A stretch of DNA of 64,000 nt from Tahibacter harae. Lineage in GTDB: Bacteria > Pseudomonadota > Gammaproteobacteria > Xanthomonadales > Rhodanobacteraceae. A program made the position numbers and the translations under genes. Where the stretch lies: assembly GCF_024437735.1 (NCBI RefSeq), contig NZ_JANFQO010000003.1, positions 124,001-188,000 on the forward strand, given 5' to 3'. Shown piece after piece: positions 27,974 through 36,007 of the stretch (its first letter is position 1; each line of letters opens with the position of its first letter). The notes below the pieces were generated by a model, which worked only from the letters and a program-made list of their open reading frames with translations, did no database searches and was not told the DNA's origin.

Positions 27974-29686
27974 TCAGGGCGCGGCCAGCATCAGCTGCTC
28001 GCCCACCGTGCCCAGCACCAGGGCCGGCAGGTAGGAGAGCACCGTAATCAGCACGATGACCGCGATCATGGTTGCGCCGAAGGTGGCGCTTTCGATGTCG
28101 AGACTGCCGGCGGTGTGCGGTGCCTGCCGCTTGCGCGCCAGGCTGCCGGCGACCATCAGCGGGACGATCAGGCAGGGATAGCGGCCCAGCAGCAAGGTGG
28201 CCGAGGTGCTGAGGTTCCACCAGTACGTCGCATCGCCCAGGCCTTCAAAGCCGGAACCGTTGTTGGCATAGGCCGAGGTGTACTCGTAGAACACCTGGGC
28301 GATGCCGTGCAGGCCCGGATTCGAGGTGCCGGCCACATCCGGCAGCGCCAGCGCCAGTGCGCTGAAGCCGAGTATGGTCAGGCTCTGCAGCACCACCAGG
28401 AAAGACAGCAGGCGCACTTCGCCGGTTTCCAGCTTGCGGCCGAACACTTCCGGCGTGCGTCCCGTCATCAGCCCGGCGATGAAGATGCTGAGCAGCAGGA
28501 ACACCAGGTGGCCGACCAGGCCGCAGCCTATGCCACCCCAGATCGAATTGATCAGCATGTTGACCAGGGCGACCGTGCCGGCAAGCGGGTTGAGCGAATC
28601 GTGCATCGCGTTCACCGAGCCGTTGGCCGTCTGCGTGGTCACCGCCGCCCACAGCGACGAGGCGGTGGCGCCGAAGCGCACCTCCTTGCCTTCCAGGTTC
28701 GGCCCCGGCGCCGCCAGTTCCGCCGTGGCCGCGTTGGGCTGCTGTTCGGAATACAGCGCCGCGCCCAGCGATACCAGCGACAGGGTTGCCATCACGCCGA
28801 AGACCAGCGCGGTGAGCCGGCGCCGGCCGGTGAACGGTCCGAGCATGAACACCACGGCCAGCGGAATCACGACGATGGCAATGATCTCGATGGCATTGGC
28901 CAGCGGCGTGGGGTTTTCCAGCGGCACAGCGCTGTTGGGCCCATACCAGCCGCCGCCGTTGGTGCCCAGCTGCTTGGTCGCGACCATGGCCGCGACCGGT
29001 CCCAGCGGAATCACCTGCTCGCTCATGCCGGTGCTGGCGTCGATGGGTTGCGCGGTCTTGGCGCCGGCGAAGGTGCTCGGCACGCCCTGCATGGTCAGCG
29101 CCAGTGCAACCAGCAGCGCCAGCGGCAGGAATACACGCAGGGTCAGCCGCGTCACATCGACCCAGTAATTGCCCAGGTCGCGCGCCTCGCCTTCTTTCGC
29201 CGTGGCCGCGTTGCGGCCGCCGAACAGGCCGCGCAGCATGGCCGCGGCAATGCCCAGGCCCATCATCGGCGTGAGCACCTGCAGGCTGACGATGCCGACC
29301 ATCTGCGACAGGTAGGACAGCTGCGCCTGGCCGGAATAGTGCTGCTGGTTGGTATTGGTCAGGAACGAGATCGCGGTATGCAGCGCCAGGTCCCAGCGCA
29401 TGCCGGGAATGCCGTCCGGGTTCAGCGGCAGCTGATGCTGCAGCATGAATACCAGCCAGGCGAACACGCCGAGCACGGCATTGCTGAGCAGGAAGGCCAG
29501 CGCATAGCCGCGCCAGCTCATGCCGCGCTGCGGGTCCACGCGCAGCAATCCGTAGATCATGCTCTCGACCGGCGCGAACACCACATCGGCGCGGCTCGTT
29601 TCGCCCTTGAGCACGCGGGCGAGGTAATGTCCCAGCGGCCAGGCCAGCACTACTGCCAGGCCCAGGATCAGAATGACTTCAGCCAC
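27974..29686 (-). CDS. kdpA: KdpA, K+-translocating channel-like subunit
   Basis: 570 residues starting with GTG at 29686. About ten membrane helices hold the four selectivity-filter-like loops of the KdpA/Trk/Ktr superfamily, seen as SFLTNTNQQHYSG, GTNGGGWYGPNS, AYANNGSGFEG and related stretches. It binds and passes K+ in the Kdp complex. It begins 13 bp after kdpF and precedes kdpB by 57 bp. Confidence 0.97.
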   Translation of the reverse strand: MAEVILILGLAVVLAWPLGHYLARVLKGETSRADVVFAPVESMIYGLLRVDPQRGMSWRGYALAFLLSNAVLGVFAWLVFMLQHQLPLNPDGIPGMRWDLALHTAISFLTNTNQQHYSGQAQLSYLSQMVGIVSLQVLTPMMGLGIAAAMLRGLFGGRNAATAKEGEARDLGNYWVDVTRLTLRVFLPLALLVALALTMQGVPSTFAGAKTAQPIDASTGMSEQVIPLGPVAAMVATKQLGTNGGGWYGPNSAVPLENPTPLANAIEIIAIVVIPLAVVFMLGPFTGRRRLTALVFGVMATLSLVSLGAALYSEQQPNAATAELAAPGPNLEGKEVRFGATASSLWAAVTTQTANGSVNAMHDSLNPLAGTVALVNMLINSIWGGIGCGLVGHLVFLLLSIFIAGLMTGRTPEVFGRKLETGEVRLLSFLVVLQSLTILGFSALALALPDVAGTSNPGLHGIAQVFYEYTSAYANNGSGFEGLGDATYWWNLSTSATLLLGRYPCLIVPLMVAGSLARKRQAPHTAGSLDIESATFGATMIAVIVLITVLSYLPALVLGTVGEQLMLAAP

Positions 29687-29699
29687 GGCACGCTCCCGG

Positions 29700-29789
29700 T
29701 CAGAACTTGTCCGGCCGCAGCAGCGCGACCAGCAGATAGGCGCCGAGCGCGAGGCTCAGCAGCAGCAGGAAAATCGTCGATGCGCTCAT
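29700..29789 (-). CDS. kdpF: KdpF, small membrane subunit
   Basis: A 29-residue single-helix protein (MSASTIFLLLLSLALGAYLL, ending in RPDKF) located directly before kdpA. KdpF is a short hydrophobic peptide that stabilises the Kdp complex. A GGGGG tract precedes the ATG. Confidence 0.9.
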   Translation of the reverse strand: MSASTIFLLLLSLALGAYLLVALLRPDKF

Positions 29790-29831
29790 GGCGCCCCCTT
29801 TTGCTTGCGTTGGCGGGCCGGCGGCGCCGGC

Positions 29832-30533
29832 TCAGAAATTCCAGCTCGCGGCTGCCTCGAAGCGGCTGCCGGCGACACCGGGAAAAATCCGTTCGGCGCT
29901 GTCGCTGGTCCAATGGCCGGAAGCGCGCAGGTCCACGTTTCCCAGGGTATAGATGGCCGAGAGCTGGGCGCGGCTGTAGCTGGCGCCGTAGGCATCGTCC
30001 AGGTCGTAGTGCGCCGCTACGGTCTCGAAACGGAAACGGTCGCCGAGCGGAAATTTCGCGCCCACTTCGGTGTATATGCCGCGCTCGCCGCTGGCCAGCA
30101 CATTCTCCGACCAGCCCAGCAGCAGCCACCAGCGCTGGTCCAGGGCGAGCGTGGCGATCACTTCGTTGTAGTCGAGATTCAGCGGCGCGCGCGTGCCCGG
30201 ATAGGTGAAGCGGGTCAGGTTGACATCAAGGTTCCAGCGCCCGGCGAAGGTGCGGTTCCAGCCGGCGACCAGATCGACCTCGGCATCGCTGCCTGCGGCG
30301 TCGCCGTAATCGACGCTGGAGCCCCACAGCGCGCCGTAGAAGCCCGAATCAAGCACCAGCCTGGCGCCGAGCTGCGGCGCTGCGTTGCCCTGGGTCTGCG
30401 AGATGCCGCGGAACACGTAATCGCTGGTCAGCGCGGCGGAGCCGCTGAAATCCAGCGCCTGCGCCGCGGGCGCCGCGAACACAGCAGCGGCCAGCACAGC
30501 GGCGCCGCGACAGTTGGGTGTGAAAGGAGTCAT
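29832..30533 (-). CDS. TorF-like outer-membrane porin (Gcw_chp type), first gene of the kdp run
   Basis: 233 residues from the ATG at 30533. A signal peptide ends at AAQA-LDFSG, followed by the start motif SGSAALTSDYVFRGISQTQG of the TorF/Gcw_chp family and a run of amphipathic beta strands ending in an aromatic residue (WNF), as in outer-membrane barrels. It is probably a small porin. It lies 42 bp before kdpF on the same strand, so it is likely co-transcribed with kdp, perhaps helping K+ cross the outer membrane; that role is inference. Confidence 0.82.
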   Translation of the reverse strand: MTPFTPNCRGAAVLAAAVFAAPAAQALDFSGSAALTSDYVFRGISQTQGNAAPQLGARLVLDSGFYGALWGSSVDYGDAAGSDAEVDLVAGWNRTFAGRWNLDVNLTRFTYPGTRAPLNLDYNEVIATLALDQRWWLLLGWSENVLASGERGIYTEVGAKFPLGDRFRFETVAAHYDLDDAYGASYSRAQLSAIYTLGNVDLRASGHWTSDSAERIFPGVAGSRFEAAASWNF

Positions 30534-30838
30534 TGCCACCGGCACATTTCCACTCCGGAATGGAGCGGGGAAAGTGTCCGGCGAAGGCGCGTAAACGGAC
30601 CAGATGCACGCGGCGGCCGGCGCGTAAACGCTGCGTAAAATCGGCATCGGACCCGCCTGTTCCGGCTGCTGCCGTGCAGGGCTCGGCGTGATGGTTCAGA
30701 CCGAATTTATGCGGCGGCGCGGCGCGAATGGCGCCGTCACGGCGAGCGCAAACGGAATGACTTATGTCTGCTCGCGGAATACCGCGCAGCGGCGGTTGCC
30801 AGGCCTTTTCGAAGCGGACGCTCCGGGCGCAGCACAGT
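30534..30838. promoter_or_regulatory. kdp-operon upstream region with direct repeats
   Basis: About 305 bp upstream of the porin-kdp run and also beyond the end of the caspase-like operon. GGCGCGTAAACG occurs at 30586-30597 and again at 30619-30630, a 33-bp (about three-turn) spacing, with a related GCGTAAA at 30633-30639. On the reading strand these are CGTTTACGCGCC, whose TTTAC core resembles the TTTACA half of known KdpE sites. No gene is seen in the region. Confidence 0.5.
30586..30639 (-). repeat. Two and a half direct repeats, candidate KdpE sites
   Basis: Two exact copies of GGCGCGTAAACG, 33 bp apart, plus a partial third copy (GCGTAAA) 11 bp after the matching core of the second copy. 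Spacing in multiples of 11 bp would put the sites on one face of the DNA. They lie about 55-105 bp upstream of the first gene of the kdp run. Confidence 0.5.
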
Positions 30839-32350
30839 TCAGCGGAGTTTTTCCTGGAAAATCGAAAGGGGGATGCCGAAGCTGTCGGCGAAAGCTTGCT
30901 CTTTGCCTTCGGCAATAGCGGCAACCACCTTCTTGAACTCCGGCAAAAACCGGGCTTCGTCCAGCTTCAGCGTTTCCGCCAGGTCGCGATCAGGGCTGCG
31001 CGCAGCGGATTCAGCGCGCGCCGGATCCGAACGATCCGTGGCAATGGATCGCGGCGGGGAACTATCGGAAAGTCCCGCAGCTGCCAATTGTTCAACGAGG
31101 CCATGCAGTGTACGCCGGGCCGAGTGCCGGCCCGGCGCCCATGCGAGATAAGGACCCGCCGCGCCGGCGGCCCCCGTGACGCTCCACAACCCGCGGCCTA
31201 TCCAGGTGTCGCCGTCGCGGGCGGCGCTGGCCTTCAGCACGTCCCAGCTCACGCGGAACATGGGCGGGCTGGAAATCGCGACCTGTTCCCTGAGGCGGCC
31301 GGCCCTCAGCCGCAACGCCGTCAGATCGGGAGCGTCCGGCCATTGCGGGTCCTCGTGGGCAAGCTCCTCCTGTATCGCCGCATAGGACTTCAGCCGCTCT
31401 CCCAGCCATCTTGCGCGATCCGGATGAAGCAACGCCGTGAGATTGGCAAGCACCTCCGCGACGATGCCTTCCGCACCGCCGGCCCGGGCTGCCGCATGGG
31501 GTCCCAGCTCATAGGCGGTATTGCCCGCCTCGCTGCGCGCGCGGGCATCCAGGAAAAGATGCAGTCCGGTAATCCCGGCAATCGGGTTGTCGTATTTCTG
31601 GTGCAGCAATTCGTCGACCAGACGGTCGCTGGTGAAGATCGCCCGGCCCCGTTCCAGCGCGCTTCTCGCCACTTCCACGGTTTCCCAGTGGTCGTGGTAG
31701 ACAACGTTGCTCTCCGGCCTGGCCATCTGTATCGAAACGTCGAAAGGCGATGGCCCATCCGCGCGCTGTGCGCGCAGAAAGACGCGCGTCTGCCAGCCCT
31801 GCGCGACCAGCACCGACTGGCGCGATACCCGCGATCCATTCCTCAGCTCCAGCACGAAAGGCCCCTGCGCGGGATCCGCGGCGATGGCGGCCGCCGACCA
31901 CACCTCCTCGCCGATCAGCGCGCTGTGCGGCGTGCTATCCAGTTTCACCGCGTGGCGTGTGCCCTGCCACGGAAAGATCGACGCGCCGGCAAAAGGCCTT
32001 TTCCTGTCAACAACAGCTGCGTCCCCGTGCGCCAAGACCAGGATGGCGGGTCCGCGGACTTGCTCCAGAACCTCGCGCGCGAAGGTTTCGATGCGGTTGA
32101 CGTCGCGCAGCATCGGCCCGATCGGCGCGATGGCGGAAAACTGTGTGATGAAGAGGTAGTGATCCTGGGCCCGCTCATCCAGTTCGACCAGCTGCTCGCG
32201 CAGCGCACCGGCGCGAACCACGCGGATCTTGTAAAGCCCGCGAGGCAGCTTGCCTCTGTAGACACCGACCGACCGCGCCACGCGGGTCAAGCTGGCATCC
32301 ATGACGAAGACTTCGGCATCGTTGTTGGTATAGACGGCGAGTTCCGGCAC
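30839..32350 (-). CDS. Unknown protein, last gene of the caspase-metzincin operon
   Basis: 503 residues starting with GTG at 32350, preceded by a good AGGAG site. The first 80 residues look like a beta-sandwich of PEGA type (VGVYRGKLPRGLYKIRVVR), similar in pattern to the C-terminus of the upstream caspase-like protein. The middle is mixed alpha/beta with no motif I recognise (FLRAQRADGPSPFDVSIQM, LGPHAAARAGGAEGIVAEV). The tail is helical (EFKKVVAAIAEGKEQAFADSF). There is no signal peptide or membrane helix, so it is likely cytosolic. It ends the operon 9 bp after the caspase gene. I do not know its function; it could be a substrate, adaptor or effector of the protease pair. Confidence 0.7.
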   Translation of the reverse strand: MPELAVYTNNDAEVFVMDASLTRVARSVGVYRGKLPRGLYKIRVVRAGALREQLVELDERAQDHYLFITQFSAIAPIGPMLRDVNRIETFAREVLEQVRGPAILVLAHGDAAVVDRKRPFAGASIFPWQGTRHAVKLDSTPHSALIGEEVWSAAAIAADPAQGPFVLELRNGSRVSRQSVLVAQGWQTRVFLRAQRADGPSPFDVSIQMARPESNVVYHDHWETVEVARSALERGRAIFTSDRLVDELLHQKYDNPIAGITGLHLFLDARARSEAGNTAYELGPHAAARAGGAEGIVAEVLANLTALLHPDRARWLGERLKSYAAIQEELAHEDPQWPDAPDLTALRLRAGRLREQVAISSPPMFRVSWDVLKASAARDGDTWIGRGLWSVTGAAGAAGPYLAWAPGRHSARRTLHGLVEQLAAAGLSDSSPPRSIATDRSDPARAESAARSPDRDLAETLKLDEARFLPEFKKVVAAIAEGKEQAFADSFGIPLSIFQEKLR

Positions 32351-32359
32351 GGCGTGCTC

Positions 32360-33373
32360 CTAGTCGATGTCCCGCGGAGTAAGCGCACCGATCTCGAACA
32401 GCCTGTCCACACCGTCGCCGCCGAGCTTGTAGAGGCCTACGCCCAGATCGAAGCTCACCCAGCCCTGGATAACCGGCGCCGTCTTCTGCAGCGGGCCGGG
32501 CGGACTGGTCAGCGTCAGCACCGTGCCGTCCGGTGCCAGGGTCCCGTCCTTGCGCCTGGCGCGTACGCGGTAGATCGGATGCGGGCGGATCGCAAACAGC
32601 ATGTCGTCCTCCTGCGGCACCATGGCGAACTGGCTCTCGCCTGCGGCACCGTCGAGTGCGCCGTTGCGCAGGAAATTCGCCAGCGAGCCCGAACGCACCT
32701 CGCCCTGGAGATTCGCCGCCGCACCGTTGAGGCCATTGAGCAGCCGCCGGGTGAAAAGCCCACGCACGGCGCCGCCGGGCCCGACGGCGCCTTCGTAGGC
32801 TTTGCGCCCATAGCCCGAGGCGAATGCCGTGAACACCCGGGCCGGCGGCGGCGGGCGCTCGGCCGTGTTGGCGAGGCCTGCGGGCCGGGTGCGGTTGTAT
32901 TCCAGCGCCTGCGTGCCGCAACAGTCCATCCACAGCACCAGTTCGTCGAAATGCGTCTGGTTGGCGAACCAGTCTATCCAGGCGGGCACTTCCAGATTCG
33001 GCACCCAGCGCACGCCGGCGGCATCGGCCAGGATCAGGCAGCGCGAACGCGGATCCGGCGCCAGGCCGTGGCCTGCCGCGTAGACGTAGAGCCGGTTGGC
33101 GACCTTGGGCGCGGCGGATTTCACGTAAGGAATGAAAGCCGCATCGACATCCGACACCACCGGGCGGGCCGTGTGCAGATTGGTCACCGCCCAGGGCGCG
33201 CCGTTGACACCGGTGGAGGTAATCAAGGTGACGTCCGCCTGGCCGACCTTGACCAGCCAGTCCGCCACATCCTCGGCATCCTGCACCGCACCGGCCAGGT
33301 CATTCGGCGAACTGCCGTCCGCGCCGAAGTTCGGATAGCTGCCTATGCCTATCACGATGGCCTGGTCCGCCAT
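32360..33373 (-). CDS. Caspase-like (peptidase C14) protein
   Basis: 337 residues. The catalytic His is H102 (YVYAAGHGLA) and the catalytic Cys is C152 in WMDCCGTQ, which aligns with the DCC(H/F)SG motif of metacaspases and prokaryotic caspase-like proteins. The C-terminal 100 residues form a beta-rich domain (ARRKDGTLAPDGTVLTLTS, VSFDLGVGLYKL). There is no signal peptide, so it is probably cytosolic. It sits 5 bp after a metalloprotease gene and 9 bp before the unknown gene. Proteins of this fold act in antiviral defence, regulated death or cyclic-nucleotide signalling; the exact role here is unknown. Confidence 0.8.
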   Translation of the reverse strand: MADQAIVIGIGSYPNFGADGSSPNDLAGAVQDAEDVADWLVKVGQADVTLITSTGVNGAPWAVTNLHTARPVVSDVDAAFIPYVKSAAPKVANRLYVYAAGHGLAPDPRSRCLILADAAGVRWVPNLEVPAWIDWFANQTHFDELVLWMDCCGTQALEYNRTRPAGLANTAERPPPPARVFTAFASGYGRKAYEGAVGPGGAVRGLFTRRLLNGLNGAAANLQGEVRSGSLANFLRNGALDGAAGESQFAMVPQEDDMLFAIRPHPIYRVRARRKDGTLAPDGTVLTLTSPPGPLQKTAPVIQGWVSFDLGVGLYKLGGDGVDRLFEIGALTPRDID

Positions 33374-33378
33374 GACGG

Positions 33379-34128
33379 CTAGCCTCCGAACACCGGGCGC
33401 AGGCCGTAGGCTTTGCGGATCAGCGCCTTGTCGGCCTCGCTCAGCACGGTGTTGAAACCTGCGGCGAAGCCGTTCCTGGTCCAGCTTGGAAGGATCGGAT
33501 ACATCATGATCGAGGCCGCATCGACATCGGTGCCGAAGATCTGGCCCGGGTCGTAGCGATGGAACATGTTGGCGTCGATCTTGTCGTCGCTCCAGCCCTG
33601 CGAAGCGCGCAGATCCTGGCGCACTTTCTCCTTGTTCCAGTCTATGGGCCTGGCGGGATTCATGTGTTCGTGGACCAGGCCCAGCGCATGGCCGAATTCA
33701 TGCAGCACGACAGCGCGGGCCTCGTCCTCGGGCAGCGCCATCGTCATCCATCCCAGGTTCATGGTGCGTTCCCTGCGGTCGACCGCCTGGGCGAAACGGC
33801 CCAGCCTGGAAAAACTGCCTATGCCGGGCTGGAAGGCGACACGGATATCGGCGCCGGCCGGATCGAGACCGTTGCCGATCCAGAATTCAAAACTGAAGTT
33901 AGCGCCGGTTTCCTGCGGCCAGGCCTGCGCCAGCGCGGCAACGCGCCGGTGCAGTTCCGGCGCGCCGTCCAGGAAGGACACGCGCAATTTGACGCCCCGC
34001 CCCCAGAACGCCGCATTGAGCAGCGCGGCACGCGCAACCAGTCCGTTGGCGGCGGGCGTCTGGAAGCCGATGTCTTCGAGACTGGAACAGAAGCGGTGAT
34101 CGTGGGGAATGACGTCGTTTTCCGACAT
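33379..34128 (-). CDS. Metzincin zinc metalloprotease (astacin/matrixin-like)
   Basis: 249 residues. The zinc motif HEFGHALGLVHEH (H143, E144, H147, H153) is complete, and the Met-turn appears as SIMMYPILPS (M208/M209, Y210). The N-terminus (VARAALLNAAFWGRGVKLRV) is typical of the short M12A-like or matrixin-like group. There is no signal peptide, unusual for a metzincin and in line with a cytosolic role beside the caspase-like protein. The gene is 10 bp downstream of the membrane-anchored gene. Confidence 0.87.
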   Translation of the reverse strand: MSENDVIPHDHRFCSSLEDIGFQTPAANGLVARAALLNAAFWGRGVKLRVSFLDGAPELHRRVAALAQAWPQETGANFSFEFWIGNGLDPAGADIRVAFQPGIGSFSRLGRFAQAVDRRERTMNLGWMTMALPEDEARAVVLHEFGHALGLVHEHMNPARPIDWNKEKVRQDLRASQGWSDDKIDANMFHRYDPGQIFGTDVDAASIMMYPILPSWTRNGFAAGFNTVLSEADKALIRKAYGLRPVFGG

Positions 34129-34138
34129 GGCGGCAGCC

Positions 34139-35074
34139 TCACAGGTCGCGGCAGCGATAGACGATGCGGTCTTTCAGCTCGGCGCCGAAACACTCGCTGA
34201 GCGGGAACCCGCCGCCGCCGTGAGCCGCCACGACCGGATCGGAACTGCCCCAATACCCCGCCGGCGCCCAGCCGCCGGCGTTCAGCGGTCCTCCGCTCAC
34301 GACGGCGAGCTGGCCGTCCAGCGCCGGCGGGGATCCGGCATCCGACTTCACGCCGGCGATGACGAACCGGCCCTGCAGCGCCGCGTCGCGTGCCGCGCCG
34401 GCGCCGGGCAGCCGCCTCCAGGTTGGATTGCGCTCCAGGCTGTCGAGAATCTGGTCGGAGGTTCCGGACAGACTGAGGCCGAGGTGGTGGGCCACTTCGA
34501 TGACGAAGCGGTTGCTGCCTTCGCGGAACGGACCGCCAGGCCCCGATTTCGACCACACATCGGCACAAACCTGCCGCACGCGCGTATCCGCGAAGCTAGG
34601 CAGGGAAAGCGTCTCCGGCGGCACTAGCGAGGCCGCCAGGGCTGCCTCGCCGGGATTGCTGCCGTGGAAATTCACGGTGACGCCCGGCGCGGCCGGCGGC
34701 GCTGCGGGCCGGGTCGGATCCAGCGCCATGGGAGCCACGGTCTGGCGCGTTTCGGTGCCATAGCCGTAGCCCTCCGCCGGGTTCTTGCGGCGTCCGTCGA
34801 GGAACCAGTCGAAGTCGAAATTCCGTGAGGCGTTCACCAATCCCAGCAGCACGAAGAAATAGGCGAAGAATCCGATGCCCAGACCCACGCCGTAGGCGCC
34901 GAACAAATCGCTGTTGCCCGGAAACAGCGACAGCACGGCCGCGCCGCCGACGACGCCAAGCAGCGTCGCTATATCGCCGAAGCTGATGTCGCCACGCCGG
35001 TAGCGGTTGACGAAATAGACATTCCAGCCGAGCACCGCGCCGAACAGCAACGCACCCAGAATTTTCCAGTCCAT
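34139..35074 (-). CDS. Membrane protein with a C-terminal NlpC/P60-like domain, possibly inactive
   Basis: 311 residues. Three membrane helices (about 5-23, 36-52 and 58-80) are followed by a Pro-rich linker and a C-terminal domain (160-311). That domain resembles cysteine-peptidase/amidase folds in which CNxFVxxVA holds the catalytic Cys and GHVAVV the His; here they read SNRFVIEVA (S187) and DGQLAVVSGGPLN (Q255). Both key residues would then be lost, making a pseudo-enzyme, but this alignment is from memory. A GAGGAAG site precedes the ATG. It lies between the small membrane gene and the protease genes and may anchor or sense at the membrane. Confidence 0.55.
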   Translation of the reverse strand: MDWKILGALLFGAVLGWNVYFVNRYRRGDISFGDIATLLGVVGGAAVLSLFPGNSDLFGAYGVGLGIGFFAYFFVLLGLVNASRNFDFDWFLDGRRKNPAEGYGYGTETRQTVAPMALDPTRPAAPPAAPGVTVNFHGSNPGEAALAASLVPPETLSLPSFADTRVRQVCADVWSKSGPGGPFREGSNRFVIEVAHHLGLSLSGTSDQILDSLERNPTWRRLPGAGAARDAALQGRFVIAGVKSDAGSPPALDGQLAVVSGGPLNAGGWAPAGYWGSSDPVVAAHGGGGFPLSECFGAELKDRIVYRCRDL

Positions 35075-35093
35075 GTCTGCTTCCTCGCCCCTG

Positions 35094-35363
35094 TCATTGC
35101 TCTGATTCGGCGCTGCCGCGCCGGGAGACCGAAATCGCCATCCGTACCAGGCCGGACACCGCCGCGCCGGCCGCCAGCCAGATCACGTGCCTGGCCCCGG
35201 CCAGGGTCCAGGTCGCGGCCGACACGGCCAGCGCGAACGCGCAGGCCCAGACGGCGAAATGCATTCGCGTGCGGACCGCGGCCGGCCGCTCGCGCAGGAC
35301 CCGGCCCGCGACCGTCAGCGCGGCAACGGCACCGATGCAAAGCGCTCCCGACTCAGACCACAT
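35094..35363 (-). CDS. Small triple-helix membrane protein, first gene of the operon
   Basis: 89 residues from the ATG at 35363, preceded by an AGGTGG ribosome-binding site. Three hydrophobic helices (SGALCIGAVAALTVAGRVL, HFAVWACAFALAVSAATWTL and VIWLAAGAAVSGLVRMA) span most of the protein. No family recognised. It lies 19 bp before the next gene and is the most upstream gene of the operon; a pore, anchor or holin-like role is possible but unsupported. Confidence 0.6.
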   Translation of the reverse strand: MWSESGALCIGAVAALTVAGRVLRERPAAVRTRMHFAVWACAFALAVSAATWTLAGARHVIWLAAGAAVSGLVRMAISVSRRGSAESEQ

Positions 35364-36007
35364 GTCCACCTGCCGCTGTGCCGCGCATCTGCCTTCGCCG
35401 GCTGCGCCGGCTGCGCCGCCGGCGAGCCCCTGCCGGAACAGCACGCGGGACGATGCCTTGTTCACCTTCGTCAACGCCGCACTTTCTGCGCGTTTTCCAG
35501 CTGTGCAGATTCCAGGTGCTGCCAGTGGCCGGAATCTCTCAGGCCATTGGGTCATCGCGCGCGTGAGCGGCGTGGGCCGACGCAAAAAAGACGCCGCCAG
35601 CCTTCTTCACGGAAACGATGCGCAGGATCTGAGTCGGGACGACGGCGGCAGGGAAGCCGCGCAGTGGCGCCGGACAGCGCGATGCCCGACGTCGGCAAAC
35701 AGTGAAGCCCAGGCGCGGTTGCGGTCCGCCGGGCCGGGAACGTGTTGCGCAGGCGCAGCGGCCATTTCCCGCCGCAGACACCCGCCGCACGCCGCAAATT
35801 GCACGGGCCGTCACGGCGCCAGCGTGCGGATCGCCGGCGCGTCTGAACTCCTGCGACAGCGCCGGCGCAGGCTTGATGTTCTTTCGCACCGCTTGCCGTC
35901 GTTACTTCACATGGCATGGCCATTGCTGTATCCGGCACCGGCGCAATCCCGCGTCATCACCAGGAATACGCACGGCCCTGCCGGCGTCCTGCTCATTGGA
36001 GGAGCAC
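35364..36007. other. Intergenic region upstream of the caspase-metzincin operon
   Basis: About 644 bp between divergent transcription units. No convincing gene. On the minus strand a TTGACG motif (35469-35474) could be a -35 element for the operon, without a clear -10 partner. On the plus strand a GGAGGAG ribosome-binding site precedes the phosphatase start. Confidence 0.4.

Noticed and set aside
34139-35074. A gasdermin beside the caspase-like gene.
   Set aside because: The protein has three N-terminal membrane helices and an amidase-like C-terminal domain, not the gasdermin beta-rich pore domain.
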